Below, in pieces: positions 1 to 9,171 of a DNA stretch of 64,000 bases (its first letter is position 1; each line of letters begins with the position of its first letter). The notes below the pieces were generated by a model. That model saw only the letters and a list, made by a program, of their open reading frames with translations, had not been told where the DNA came from and did no database searches. Position numbers and translations under genes: made by a program. Origin of the DNA: JAZKDW01 sp040387375. Its GTDB lineage: Bacteria > Pseudomonadota > Gammaproteobacteria > Burkholderiales > Burkholderiaceae_D. Where the stretch lies: the NCBI GenBank assembly GCA_040387375.1, contig JAZKDW010000018.1, positions 124,001 to 188,000 on the forward strand, in the 5' to 3' direction.

Positions 1-2240
1 GGGTCGGACACCGCCACCGCGCCCGCATCATCGGTCGCCTTCGCCGAGATCAAGTAGGCGCCTGCAGTCACGTTCATCCAGTTGTAGACATACGGCGGGG
101 CGCCCACGCTCGCCAGCAGCGTGTCACCGCTGAAGAACTCCACCCTGATCACACTGCCGTCTGCATCGCCTGCCGCCGCATTGAGCAGCACCGTCGCCGG
201 TGCAGTGGCATCGGTTGGCGTGGCAATCATGCTGACTGTCGGCGCGATATTGGCTGCCACGGTAATGGTGATGGTGATCGCCGCTGACGTGGTTTGCGCG
301 CCCGCATTGTCGGTGGCCCTGGCCATGATCACATGGCTGCCTGCCGCCGCACCGCTCCAGCGCCATGTGTACGGCGCCTGTGTCGCGGTTCCCAGCAGCG
401 TGCCGCCATCGAAGAACTCGACCTTTTTAATGCTGCCGTCGGCATCCGTTGCCGTGGCCGCCAACTCGATTGGTGCGCCTGCCGGGTAGGTTGCCGCATC
501 GACCGGCGCCGTCAGGTTTACAACCGGTGTCGCATTGTCGGCCACCTGCACTGTCACCGCCGCCGACGTCGTCACCACCCCCAGGTTGTCGGTGGCTTTG
601 GCACGCAGCGTGTACGTGCCTTTGGCAACGGCTTGCCAGTCATGCGTGAACGGCGGTGTGGTCAATGTTGCCAGCAGCGTGCTGCCATTGAAGAATTGCA
701 CCTTCGCGATGGTGCCGTCGCTGTCGGCCACATCGGCGGCGAGCGGGATGACGGCGGGCGCCGCATAACGGGCAAGATTCGCTGGCGCGCTCAGCGCCAC
801 GGTGGGCGCGGTATCGACGACGAGGCGCATCGCCGCCGATATCCTGGTCAAGCCCTGGCTATCGGTCGCTTTGGCGGTGATCGCATGACTGCCTGCCGGG
901 ACATTGCTCCAGCCAATGCCGTAGGGTGCTGTGGTGGCGCTGCCGATCAGGGCCGTGCCGGCATAAAAGTCGACCTGGGTGATGGCGCCATGGGTGCCGG
1001 TGGCCGTGGCGGCCAGTTCGATCGTTGCCAGCGGCAGGTACCGCTTGCTGGCCGGGGCAACGAGTGCCACCGTGATCGGGTTGGCCACCGTGATCGTTGT
1101 GGCTTCAGAGGTGATCACGCTGCCCAGGTCATCAGTGGCGCGGGCGGTGATGCGGTAGGTGCCCGGTGGCGCATTGGCCCAGGTCAATGCGTATGGCGCA
1201 GTTGTGGCCGTGCCGATCAGCGTGCCACCACGGTAAAACTGCACCTTGGTGATCGTGCCATCGTCATCGCTGACATTGGCTGCGAGGTTGATGTTGGCAA
1301 GGCCGACATGGGCATCGGTTGCCAGCGGTGCGGTCAGGGTGACCACAGGCGGCGTGTTGACGATGACCCTGATGGCGCCCGACGTCTTGCTGAGGCCCTG
1401 GCTGTCGGTGGCCCTGGCGGTGATCACATGCCTGCCGACCGGGGCGTTGTTCCACTCGATGGCATAGGGCGCCGTCGTGGCGCTGCCGATCAGTGTCGTG
1501 CCGGCAAAGAAGTCCACTTGCGTGATGGCGCCGTTGGCATCGCTGGCGGTGGCGCCCAGGGGAATGGTTGCTGTTGGGAGATAGCGGGTATTGGTGGCCG
1601 GACTTGCCATCGCGACCGTGACCGGGTTGGCTACCGTGATGGTTGTTGCTTCGGACGTGATCACGCTGCCCAGGTTGTCGGAGGCGCGGGCGGTGATGCG
1701 GTACGTGCCCGGGGGCGCATTGGCCCAGGTCAGCACGTAGGGTGCAGTGGTGGCCGTGCCGATCAGGATGCCACCACGGTAGAACTGCACCTTCGTGATG
1801 GTGCCGTCGGCATCGTTCACGTTGGCGGCGAGGTCGATGCTGGCCAGGCCCACATGGGCATCGGTGGCCAGTGGTGCGGTCAGGCTGACCACAGGTGGCG
1901 TGTTGACAATGACCCTGATCGCACCCGATGTCTTGCTCACGTTGCGGCTGTTGACTGCCCGGGCGGTGACGGTGTACGTCCCGGTGGGCACCTCGCTCCA
2001 CTGCACCGTGTAGGGCGCGCTGGCTGCCGTGCCGATGAGGGTCGTGCCGGCATAAAAGTCGACCCGGGCGATCGTGTCGACGGGATCGCTGGCGTCCGCT
2101 GTCAGCGTGATGACGGCTGGCGGCAGATGGCGGGTATTGCTGGCCGGCGCCGTCAGCGACACGACCGGGGTGGCGTTTGCCGCAATGGCACACAGCAGGC
2201 CTGCCGTCACTGCGATGAGGCCGATGAATTGTTTGAACAC
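1..2240 (-). CDS. Exported Ig-like domain repeat protein (3' end beyond window)
   Basis: Open from a GTG at 2240 to the left edge with no stop (about 746 codons), so the C-terminus lies outside. GGGAGA sits about 5 nt before the GTG, and the first ~22 residues form a signal peptide ending in AANA before TPVVSLTAP, hence the GTG start. The rest is a string of ~90-residue Ig-like domains, each with 'G.I..V.F..G...IGTATTAPY...W....G.Y.ITA.ATD' strands, typical of Ig_3/Big_9-type bacterial surface modules. Two domain types alternate, giving a 546-bp higher-order repeat. No catalytic domain is visible; an adhesin or scaffold role is inference. It starts 85 bp after the RHS gene upstream and is probably in the same operon. 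It could also be the N-terminal part of a larger RHS or adhesin protein. Confidence 0.85.
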   Translation of the reverse strand, partial: MFKQFIGLIAVTAGLLCAIAANATPVVSLTAPASNTRHLPPAVITLTADASDPVDTIARVDFYAGTTLIGTAASAPYTVQWSEVPTGTYTVTARAVNSRNVSKTSGAIRVIVNTPPVVSLTAPLATDAHVGLASIDLAANVNDADGTITKVQFYRGGILIGTATTAPYVLTWANAPPGTYRITARASDNLGSVITSEATTITVANPVTVAMASPATNTRYLPTATIPLGATASDANGAITQVDFFAGTTLIGSATTAPYAIEWNNAPVGRHVITARATDSQGLSKTSGAIRVIVNTPPVVTLTAPLATDAHVGLANINLAANVSDDDGTITKVQFYRGGTLIGTATTAPYALTWANAPPGTYRITARATDDLGSVITSEATTITVANPITVALVAPASKRYLPLATIELAATATGTHGAITQVDFYAGTALIGSATTAPYGIGWSNVPAGSHAITAKATDSQGLTRISAAMRLVVDTAPTVALSAPANLARYAAPAVIPLAADVADSDGTIAKVQFFNGSTLLATLTTPPFTHDWQAVAKGTYTLRAKATDNLGVVTTSAAVTVQVADNATPVVNLTAPVDAATYPAGAPIELAATATDADGSIKKVEFFDGGTLLGTATQAPYTWRWSGAAAGSHVIMARATDNAGAQTTSAAITITITVAANIAPTVSMIATPTDATAPATVLLNAAAGDADGSVIRVEFFSGDTLLASVGAPPYVYNWMNVTAGAYLISAKATDDAGAVAVSD

Positions 2241-2325
2241 GCGCTTCTCCCTTGCGCCCGGCGTGCCGGCGCTGTCCTGGTGAATCCTGGTTTTTAGTAA
2301 TGGTCTTGTTGTGATCCGTGGGTCG

Positions 2326-3735
2326 TCACTGGAACAGCGCCACCGGCATGTCATGCAGGTACACGTATTCCTTGCCGAACACACCCTGGGCAGTGCTTTC
2401 GCCAATCAGCTGGCCCTGGCCGTCGTAGTGGTACACCGTGCTGCTGCCCGCTGCATTCTTGTGCACCCGCTGGCCCAGCGCATTGATCCGGTAAAACACC
2501 GTGCCCTGCGCATTGGTGACCGACACCAGCCGGCCGCGTGCATCGTAGCCGTATTGCCTGGTGGCGTCGCTGGTGCGGCTGCCGTTGGCGTCGTAGCCAT
2601 AGGCCGTGCTGGCGCCGGGGGCGGCGACCTGCAGCAGGCGGTTGGAGGTGGGTTCGATGGTGGCGCTGTGGCGGCTGGCGCCGATGTCGTGCAGCGTGCG
2701 GTTGCCGGCGGGGTCGTAGCCGAAGGTGCGGGTGACCGCACCGATATCCTGGGTCAGGCGGTCGATGGCATCGTAGCCGTACTGGTGGCTGGCCACGCCA
2801 TTGCCGATGGCGGTGATGCGGGATGCGGCATCCCAGGCAATTGTCTGCGTGCCATTGCCGGATGTGTAGCCGGTGATGCGGCCATCGAGGTCGCGGCTGC
2901 GGGTGACCGTCTTGCCGGCGCCGTTGACGTAGGACTGGATGCCGCCGAACGGCTGATAGGTAACCTGGCTGACCACCGGGGTGGTGAGACCATCGCGGCT
3001 GCTGGTGATGCTGCTGATGCGGCCCAGCGCGTCGCGGGCATAGGTGAGGATGCGCCCGCTCGGATACGTCACACGCTCGAGCCGCCCGGTGCTGTCGTAG
3101 CCGTAGCCGGTGACGTAGGCGATGGCGCCGAGGGTGCGGGTTTCGGTCCCGACCCTGCCCTTCGGGTCATAAGCATAGGCAATCGTGCCGGACGCATCGC
3201 TGACCTGGGTCAGGCGGCCCAGCGCGTGGCTGCCCTGGTCATAGGCATAGGTGATTTGCTGGCCGTCGGCATGGGTAATGCGGGTGATGCGATTCAATAC
3301 ATCGACCTGGTAACGGGTGGTTTGCCCCTTGGCATCGGTGCTGGCCAGCACATTGCCGGCGGCATCGACGGTGCGGGTGGTGGTGCCGGTGTCGGGACTG
3401 GCCTGGGCCGTCTGGTTGCCCAGGCCATCGATGGTGTAGGCGGTGGTCAGGTTGCGCGGGTCGGTCACCGCAATGAGCTGGTCGAGGCCATCGTAGCCAT
3501 AGCGGGTGATGCCGCTGGCGGCGTCGGTTGCCAGCACCAGCCGGTTCAGGGCATCGTAGCTAGTGCTTGTCACGCGTCCGAGCGGGTCGGTGATGCGGGT
3601 GCGGTTGCCCAGCGCATCGTATTCGTAGCGGTAGGTGGTGTCTTGCGGGGCTTGCGCCAGGGCGGCCAGGGGCGCGGCCAGCAGCAGGAAGACGGCGGCC
3701 CCGAGCGGGCGCAGCATGAAGCGAGGTGAGGTCAT
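2326..3735 (-). CDS. RHS/YD-repeat protein, lacking core end and toxin tip
   Basis: 469 residues: a signal peptide (about residues 1-28, hydrophobic stretch then ALAQA), then back-to-back YD repeats ('YRYEYDALGNRT', 'YGYDGLDQL', 'YHYDGQGQL'). RHS proteins form a hollow beta-sheet shell, and polymorphic ones carry a C-terminal toxin after a conserved core. This one stops at MPVALFQ, where relatives normally run on into the DHLGTP-type core, so both core end and effector tip are missing. None of the three frames in the 85 bp after the stop resembles the core, so there is no simple frameshift. The ATG overlaps the stop of the upstream RHS gene (TGATG), suggesting translational coupling. It may be a shell partner of the upstream protein. 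Confidence 0.85.
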   Translation of the reverse strand: MTSPRFMLRPLGAAVFLLLAAPLAALAQAPQDTTYRYEYDALGNRTRITDPLGRVTSTSYDALNRLVLATDAASGITRYGYDGLDQLIAVTDPRNLTTAYTIDGLGNQTAQASPDTGTTTRTVDAAGNVLASTDAKGQTTRYQVDVLNRITRITHADGQQITYAYDQGSHALGRLTQVSDASGTIAYAYDPKGRVGTETRTLGAIAYVTGYGYDSTGRLERVTYPSGRILTYARDALGRISSITSSRDGLTTPVVSQVTYQPFGGIQSYVNGAGKTVTRSRDLDGRITGYTSGNGTQTIAWDAASRITAIGNGVASHQYGYDAIDRLTQDIGAVTRTFGYDPAGNRTLHDIGASRHSATIEPTSNRLLQVAAPGASTAYGYDANGSRTSDATRQYGYDARGRLVSVTNAQGTVFYRINALGQRVHKNAAGSSTVYHYDGQGQLIGESTAQGVFGKEYVYLHDMPVALFQ

Positions 3736-6281
3736 CAGAGGCTCCCGGTGATTTGCTGCAGGCGGTTCAAGGCGTCGTAGACGCGGGTGGTCTGGCGGGT
3801 CAGCTGGCCGTTGGGGTCCCTGACCTGCTCGCTGATGCGGTTGCCGATGGCGTCGAGGGTGTAGCCGATGCGGTTGCCGAGGCTGTCGGCGATGGCGGTC
3901 AGGCGGTGCGCGGGGTCGTAGGTGTAGGAGACGGCAGAGCCGTCGGGCAGGGTCACTTGCGTGAGCTGGCCGACACCGTCGTAGGCATAGGTCGTCGTTT
4001 CGGTGGCGCCGGCGCCGGTGACGGTGCGGGAGGTGAGCCAGCCGCGGGGGTGGTAGCTCATGTCGGTGGTGACGCCGTTGGCGTCGGTGATCCTGCCGGC
4101 GTGGCCGTGGGCGTCGTAGTTCGACAGGGTCGTCACATGGCCGAGCGCATTGGTGACGGAGGTCAGGTTGCCCTGTGCATCGTAGGCATAGGTGGTGACA
4201 TCGTCGGCATCTGTGCGCGGGCCTTTGGTCGTGAGGACCTGGCCGACATTGTTGTAGGTATAGGTCCAGCGGCGGGCAGGCCCGGTGATGGCGGCGGCGA
4301 AGCCCTGCACGCCGGTGGCGTCGGCGGTGGCTTGCACGGTCTTGCTCAGCAGGTTGCCCGATGCATCGTAGTTGAAGGTCGTAATGTGCAGCGGTTCGGC
4401 GACTTTCTCAACGAGGGCAACATCGGCGTTCCATAACGTCGTGATTTTCCGGGCGGGCGCCACAAGCGAGGATGCCGACAGGGCGGCGGCACAAGTCATG
4501 GTGTTCGGCAGGCCTTCGATTTTTTCTGTCTGAAGGTTGCGAATCAGATCATATGCATGGCAGGTCCGATTGCCATTCACATCGAGACTCGAGGCAAGAT
4601 TACCGCTGGCATCGTAACTCAGCCTGGTTGTCGCGGCGCTACTGCCCGCGCCGGCCGGCTGCGATTGTGCTGTCGCCTTCAGAATACCGCCGACATTCTG
4701 GAAATCGTAGGTGCGGATTATGCCCAATGGATCCCGGACTGTGCTTTGCGTCAGTGCATTGTTGTAGGTCACGGTGTAATTTTCAACGCCACCTGCATGT
4801 TCCGAGGAAATTGCGCGGCCGGATGTGTCATATCGCCAGGTCGCGAAGCGCACGCCATTCTCGTCGGTGATGCCAGTCAGCGCATTTGCCAGATAGGTAT
4901 TGGCAGCGACATTGTTTTGTTCGTTATACCAATAGATGCGTTTTTTCCCGTCAGGATAGGTAACGCTGGTCAGGTTGCTCCCCGGCTGCTCGCCGGCTAA
5001 TACGATCGAACTGGGTTCGTCATAGGCGTAAGTAAATGTGCCGCCTGCAGGATCGATCATCCGAACCACACGGTCCGCGCCGTCATATTTGAATTGGAGC
5101 GTGCGGCCCCAGTTGTCGGCCACTTGAATGAGTAATCCGGCGCGGGGCGCGGTGGCCACGGGAGTAGTGTTATCTGAATAGGTCAGCGTCTGGACTTGTC
5201 CGTTGCGGGCGTTGATTCTTGTCAGGTTTCCCGCCACATCAAAAATCTCGGTCCTATCGGCGAGTTCGTATTCAAAACCTGATGGCGTTACCGTCAACTG
5301 GCTTTTGCTGCCCCGGTAATTGAATACCTCCTTGCCGTTCGTATCAAAATATTGAACGTTGCCGGCAGGCAGAGTCATGGCCGCAATGACATGGGCGGAA
5401 CCTGAAATCCTGAATACCTTCTTGTCGAAGTTCGAGCGCCATACCTGGCCGAACTGCTGGGTCTTTTGATCGCTTGCGGCGCGGGGATTGTAGAATCCGA
5501 AGCCGTGATAAAAGCGCGTGAAATTGAGTCCGGATGGGTGGCTATAGTCGGATTGCTGCTGAATCTTTACGCCGCTTCCAACCGTTATGGGATTACCGGC
5601 GGTCGCTTTGATCTTTTCGGCTGCTGGAGTTTCGCAGGAAGTGCAGTCTTCGAGCGGACGCACGCAGTACAGCGCGTCATTCGGCCCGAATTTAATAACA
5701 AACCCCGGACGACAAAGAATGTGCCGGTCTTTTCGCGCGTAGATTGTTTCAACGCCAGTGCTGCAGCTGAATACCATCTTGCGCAAGTCGTTTCTCAACA
5801 ACCCTCCTTGGACTAGGGGCGAGCCGCTCCAGCAGTTTGCTGAATTAATGGTGGCACCCCAACCAGTGTCGCTTCCGGAACAACTGCCACCTCGCATGCG
5901 GTCTGCAAAATTTTTCGCGATAGGAGAAAGATTGGACTCATCAAGTTTTGCATCGCCTGAACAGGCCGAACCATTCCAGCTTCCGCCGGCAGCAAGGCAC
6001 CAGGTGACCGAACGGCCAATGCTGGAGCTGGCCTCGTCACATGTGCTATATGTCCATGAAGTCGTGGTCGGCGCAGAGCATTGAGTCAGGCCACCACTTT
6101 CGATGCAGTCGGTTTCAGCGGCATGAACGACCTGCAATGGCCAAAATATTGCGACCAGGAGTGCCGCGCTTGATAAAAACCGCGCCGGAGGTGAAGTACT
6201 GGAGGAGGAAGAAAAATACCGTTGAACGAAGCCGTACAGGCGTGTCATGCGGGTACTGCCGTGAGATTGATCAGCTTTCAA
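3735..6281 (-). CDS. RHS/YD-repeat protein with Cys-rich exported N-terminus
   Basis: The best start is TTG at 6281: GGAG lies 6 nt upstream (6288-6291), while a more distal TTG at 6299 has no ribosome site. The product is 848 residues. A hydrophobic segment at about residues 38-56 ending VVHAA is a signal peptide or anchor after a Ser-rich N-tail. Next comes a ~150-residue region with more than ten cysteines and no recognised domain, then a DUF6531-like entry ('GNPITVGSGVKIQ'), then YD repeats to the end (last: 'RVYDALNRLQQITGSL'). It lacks the RHS core signature and any toxin domain. The stop overlaps the start of the next RHS gene, so the two may be one protein split into coupled halves. 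Confidence 0.85.
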   Translation of the reverse strand: MKADQSHGSTRMTRLYGFVQRYFSSSSSTSPPARFLSSAALLVAIFWPLQVVHAAETDCIESGGLTQCSAPTTTSWTYSTCDEASSSIGRSVTWCLAAGGSWNGSACSGDAKLDESNLSPIAKNFADRMRGGSCSGSDTGWGATINSANCWSGSPLVQGGLLRNDLRKMVFSCSTGVETIYARKDRHILCRPGFVIKFGPNDALYCVRPLEDCTSCETPAAEKIKATAGNPITVGSGVKIQQQSDYSHPSGLNFTRFYHGFGFYNPRAASDQKTQQFGQVWRSNFDKKVFRISGSAHVIAAMTLPAGNVQYFDTNGKEVFNYRGSKSQLTVTPSGFEYELADRTEIFDVAGNLTRINARNGQVQTLTYSDNTTPVATAPRAGLLIQVADNWGRTLQFKYDGADRVVRMIDPAGGTFTYAYDEPSSIVLAGEQPGSNLTSVTYPDGKKRIYWYNEQNNVAANTYLANALTGITDENGVRFATWRYDTSGRAISSEHAGGVENYTVTYNNALTQSTVRDPLGIIRTYDFQNVGGILKATAQSQPAGAGSSAATTRLSYDASGNLASSLDVNGNRTCHAYDLIRNLQTEKIEGLPNTMTCAAALSASSLVAPARKITTLWNADVALVEKVAEPLHITTFNYDASGNLLSKTVQATADATGVQGFAAAITGPARRWTYTYNNVGQVLTTKGPRTDADDVTTYAYDAQGNLTSVTNALGHVTTLSNYDAHGHAGRITDANGVTTDMSYHPRGWLTSRTVTGAGATETTTYAYDGVGQLTQVTLPDGSAVSYTYDPAHRLTAIADSLGNRIGYTLDAIGNRISEQVRDPNGQLTRQTTRVYDALNRLQQITGSL

Positions 6282-6299
6282 AGCAGTCTCCGATGTCAA

Positions 6300-6583
6300 T
6301 AAGATAGTTGCTGAATAAGTATTACAAATTCGACAACAGATGTTAGCAACAATACAGAGCGGAAATAAACTATTAGCTAATTAACCATCTTTTTTGAGGC
6401 GATGAAGAGACACTGCGAGCATTGCGCACAACAGTGTCAAGCATCGGTTGGGAGGAAGTGCGGAGTTGGATTTGGCTGCGGGATCTGCCGGGTGGGGAAT
6501 GAAAATTGATCCTGCGTGTTGGAAAAGATGGCACCCGGACTGCTAAACGATGAGTAACCGGGCTCCATGCGGCAAGCAAGTGC
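6300..6583. other. Intergenic, no gene seen
   Basis: AT-rich stretch upstream of the RHS operon (for example 6300-6390), likely to hold its promoter. A 103-codon opening on the minus strand across 6373-6684 overlaps the well-supported gene at 6584-6871, has Arg/Ser/Pro-rich composition and no ribosome site, and is not counted as a gene. Confidence 0.5.
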
Positions 6584-6871
6584 TCACATCTTATCGGCGC
6601 GCTTTTTTGGCGGCCCGCTCGGCGCACCGGCGGGTGTCCTTGCCGGCTTGCCGGAGGTGTCCTGAACCACATCCTCAACACCACCGCCCCGCCTCACGTC
6701 GGTATCGACCTGACCTTCGGAGATGTCCTTGTAAGCCTGCTTCATGTCTTCGCGCGGACCGCTGGCCTGGCTGTCGTCAGACTCATCCCGCTCATGCGGC
6801 AAACGCGGGACAACATCTTCCTTGACCGGCCTTTTGGTTTTTACCTGAAAGGGTTTTCCCGATGTTTCCAT
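6584..6871 (-). CDS. Small hydrophilic conserved protein
   Basis: 95 residues beginning METSGKPFQVKTKRP. The start at 6871 is chosen because AAGGAG lies 8 nt upstream; a longer reading to 6898 has no such site. The protein is charged, has no membrane segment, and contains a central 'HERDESDDSQASGPREDMKQ' stretch and a Pro/Ala/Lys-rich tail. It looks like an intrinsically disordered small protein of the kind common in Oxalobacteraceae. No function can be assigned. It stands alone, 80 bp downstream of the nitronate monooxygenase gene. Confidence 0.7.
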   Translation of the reverse strand: METSGKPFQVKTKRPVKEDVVPRLPHERDESDDSQASGPREDMKQAYKDISEGQVDTDVRRGGGVEDVVQDTSGKPARTPAGAPSGPPKKRADKM

Positions 6872-6951
6872 GACAATCACTCCTTGGCTTTTTGGCATTG
6901 CCTGTTGGAGTGACCGGAGTCGCGGAAATTCCCCAATGCAAAGGATTAATT

Positions 6952-7920
6952 TCAGGCGGCGCCAATACCGAGACGTTTTTTGGCGGCGTCGTATTCCGCC
7001 TTCAGCCGCTCCACCAATTCAGCGACGGACGGCACGTCATCCATCATGCCCACACCCTGGCCAGCGCCCCAGATATCACGCCAGGCTTTGGCCGCGTTGC
7101 CGCCGGAGCCGAAATTCATCGCTGTCTTGTCGGCCTGCGGCAAGTTGTCGGGATCGAGTCCAGCCCTGACGATCGATGCCTTCAGGTAGTTGCCATGGAC
7201 GCCGGTAAACAGGTTGGTATAGACGATATCGGCGGCGGCCGAGTCGACTATCGCTTGCCGGTATGCGTCATCGATATTGGATTCCTTCGTCGCCAGCCAG
7301 CGTGAACCGATGTACGCAAAATCGGCGCCCATGGCCTGCGCCGCCAGCACCGCATCGCCGGTGGCGATGGCGCCGGACAGCGCGATCGGGCCTTTGAAGA
7401 ATTTGCGTACTTCGCCAACCAGCGCGAACGGTGACAACGCCCCGGCATGGCCACCGGCGCCGGCGGCGACCAGGATCAGGCCATCAACGCCGGCTTCCAG
7501 CGCCTTCTGCGCATGCCGGATCGAAATCACATCATGCAGCACGATCCCGCCATAACCATGAATCGCGTCCATCATCTCTTTCGGCGGCGCGCGCAGCGAC
7601 GAGATGATGATCGGCACCCGGTGTTTTACACAAACCTCAACGTCGTGGGCGAGGCGGTCGTTCGACTGGTGCACGATCTGGTTAACCGCGATCGGCCCGA
7701 CCTTGGCGCCCGGGTTGGCCTGCCTGAAAGCGTCCAGTTCGGCTTGCATGTCGGTCAGCCAGGTAGCGAGCAAGGCCGCCGGCCGGGCATTGAGCGCCGG
7801 GAATGCGCCGACGATGCCAGCCTTGCATTGGGCCAGGACCAGCGCCGGACCGCTGGCGATGAACATCGGCGAGCCGATGACGGGAAGACTCAGGTTTTGT
7901 AACGCAGTAGGCAGTGCCAC
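6952..7920 (-). CDS. Nitronate monooxygenase (NPD family)
   Basis: 322 residues covering the full FMN-dependent TIM-barrel of the 2-nitropropane dioxygenase/nitronate monooxygenase family. These enzymes oxidise alkyl nitronates, and many members also accept other substrates. Visible marks are the N-terminal 'PVIGSPMFIASGP' strand, 'GAGGHAG' at residues 154-160 with the family His, and 'ALSGAIATGDAVLAAQAMGADFAYIGSRW', the phosphate-binding part for FMN. It is monocistronic as far as can be seen. A trans-2-enoyl-ACP reductase (FabK-like) activity is possible for this fold but less likely by motif. Confidence 0.9.
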   Translation of the reverse strand: MALPTALQNLSLPVIGSPMFIASGPALVLAQCKAGIVGAFPALNARPAALLATWLTDMQAELDAFRQANPGAKVGPIAVNQIVHQSNDRLAHDVEVCVKHRVPIIISSLRAPPKEMMDAIHGYGGIVLHDVISIRHAQKALEAGVDGLILVAAGAGGHAGALSPFALVGEVRKFFKGPIALSGAIATGDAVLAAQAMGADFAYIGSRWLATKESNIDDAYRQAIVDSAAADIVYTNLFTGVHGNYLKASIVRAGLDPDNLPQADKTAMNFGSGGNAAKAWRDIWGAGQGVGMMDDVPSVAELVERLKAEYDAAKKRLGIGAA

Positions 7921-8034
7921 GAGAACCTCACGAAAATGGGATGGAAATTCGGGCCAGCCAAAGCGCCTGCCCTGCGTTCAGGATGTTGCGGCTGCAAGTA
8001 TAAGGCAAAAAAAGAACGATCGTGCTAAGTTAAC

Positions 8035-8811
8035 TCATTTATGCGTTGCCCGGCCGCGCCTGGACAAACTGAACCACAAGGAACCGGCCTGCGCGAGCAT
8101 GGCACACGCCGTAGCGAGCAGAAAACCCCGGGTCGCCCCCATCACCGGCAAGGCCGCAGCCACCGTAAAACAAAAAAAGGCCAGCGAATAAAAATTCGCG
8201 ATCATTCCCTGCAAAAGACGGATCACAAAACCCGCGCCCGAAGCCGGATGCGAAAAACAGGCAAGTACGGCTGCCATCACCGGAAACATCGCAAACATTC
8301 CGCTCATCTTTGGTCCCAGGCTGGACGCATACACGGTAACGAGCAGCACCAGAATTCCACCTGCGATCATGCGCGCGGGAAGTTCGGCCGCGGGCGGTGG
8401 CTTTGGTGGACTGACCTCGATATTTTTGGGAAAGGCGCGGGAACCGAACCAGATGCTGCTCAAGGTGAGAAGCAGAATCAATGGAAGAGGCAGGGAAAAC
8501 GTGCTCAAGCCCAGTTGCGTCAACACATACAGGATCAGCGCCACCGGCAAGCTGATCCACCATGGAAAGCGCGTGGCCGCCCACGCATAACCAAGGCCGA
8601 AGCAGACGTTGCCCGGCACCGCATTCAGCGCGGCGCTGGCCGCGCCGGCCGCAAACACGGCCCCGTATTCCATGTACACCAGCAGCAGGATCGGCCCTGC
8701 CACGACCGGAAATCCCGACAGGCATCCGGCCACCAGCGGGCCCCAGCGGCGTCCGATCAAAGTGATGACAGCAATCAGCGACGGTACGAGAAAAAGTTTA
8801 AGAGCAAGCAT
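8035..8811 (-). CDS. Integral membrane protein, about 8 helices
   Basis: 258 residues, almost wholly hydrophobic, with about eight transmembrane segments. The only sizeable hydrophilic loop is near residues 125-147 ('FPKNIEVSPPKPPPAAELPAR'), splitting the protein into two four-helix halves. Gly/Pro-rich 'LSGFPVVAGPILLLVY' near the N-terminus is reminiscent of small transporter or exporter-like proteins. No family was recognised with confidence. The gene is not tightly linked to others: 114 bp separate it from the nitronate monooxygenase gene. Confidence 0.75.
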   Translation of the reverse strand: MLALKLFLVPSLIAVITLIGRRWGPLVAGCLSGFPVVAGPILLLVYMEYGAVFAAGAASAALNAVPGNVCFGLGYAWAATRFPWWISLPVALILYVLTQLGLSTFSLPLPLILLLTLSSIWFGSRAFPKNIEVSPPKPPPAAELPARMIAGGILVLLVTVYASSLGPKMSGMFAMFPVMAAVLACFSHPASGAGFVIRLLQGMIANFYSLAFFCFTVAAALPVMGATRGFLLATACAMLAQAGSLWFSLSRRGRATHK

Positions 8812-8929
8812 TGAATGTGAATGTAATGGTTGTCATGCATGTCGATGGCCAGCGAGATATCAGCGCTTGCCGCACAAAAATGGCACCTGCCCATGACAGG
8901 ATTCGCGCCCACAGCATATCCGGAAAAAA

Positions 8930-9160
8930 CATTTCCATGTGCAAGTCGTGCTGCTTGCGCGCGAGCGCAAGATGCCCGTGGTCGCCATCGGTGTCGCCGT
9001 GCAGACCACGAGGTTCACCTATGTGACAGGCACGGATTCGGGTAATGAAACGGTCAAGGATTTTAAGGGCAAGGCAGTGGCGACCTGATGGGATGACTAC
9101 GGTGTGACCGTGCAGCATGAAACGATCCTGGTCTCGGAAAAAGTTCGCAACGTACTGTCA
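8930..9160 (+). pseudogene. Remnant of an ABC-transporter substrate-binding protein
   Basis: One plus-strand frame reads 'VLLARERKMPVVAIGVAVQ', then 'ETVKDFKGKAVAT', a TGA at 9086-9088, then in the same frame 'WDDYGVTVQHETILVSEKVRN'. The pattern (residues lining a ligand cleft, then a 'DLKGK' turn) is like NMT1/THI5 or NitT/TauT-type periplasmic receptors. There is no start codon or ribosome site, no continuation on either side, and an internal stop, so it is a decayed fragment. The rest of the gap 8812-9171 holds nothing else recognisable. The family assignment rests on short matches recalled by eye. Confidence 0.35.
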
Positions 9161-9171
9161 GGCGTATTGCC

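Noticed and set aside
294..2297. 667-codon opening on the plus strand
   Set aside because: Antisense shadow of the Ig-like gene; rich in Arg/Gly/His with no domains, kept open by high GC in the repeats.
2311..3729. 472-codon opening on the plus strand
   Set aside because: Ala/Gly/Val-rich shadow of the RHS gene on the opposite strand; no ribosome site or domain.
6373..6684. 103-codon opening on the minus strand
   Set aside because: Overlaps the supported small gene at 6584-6871, has no ribosome site and unnatural composition.
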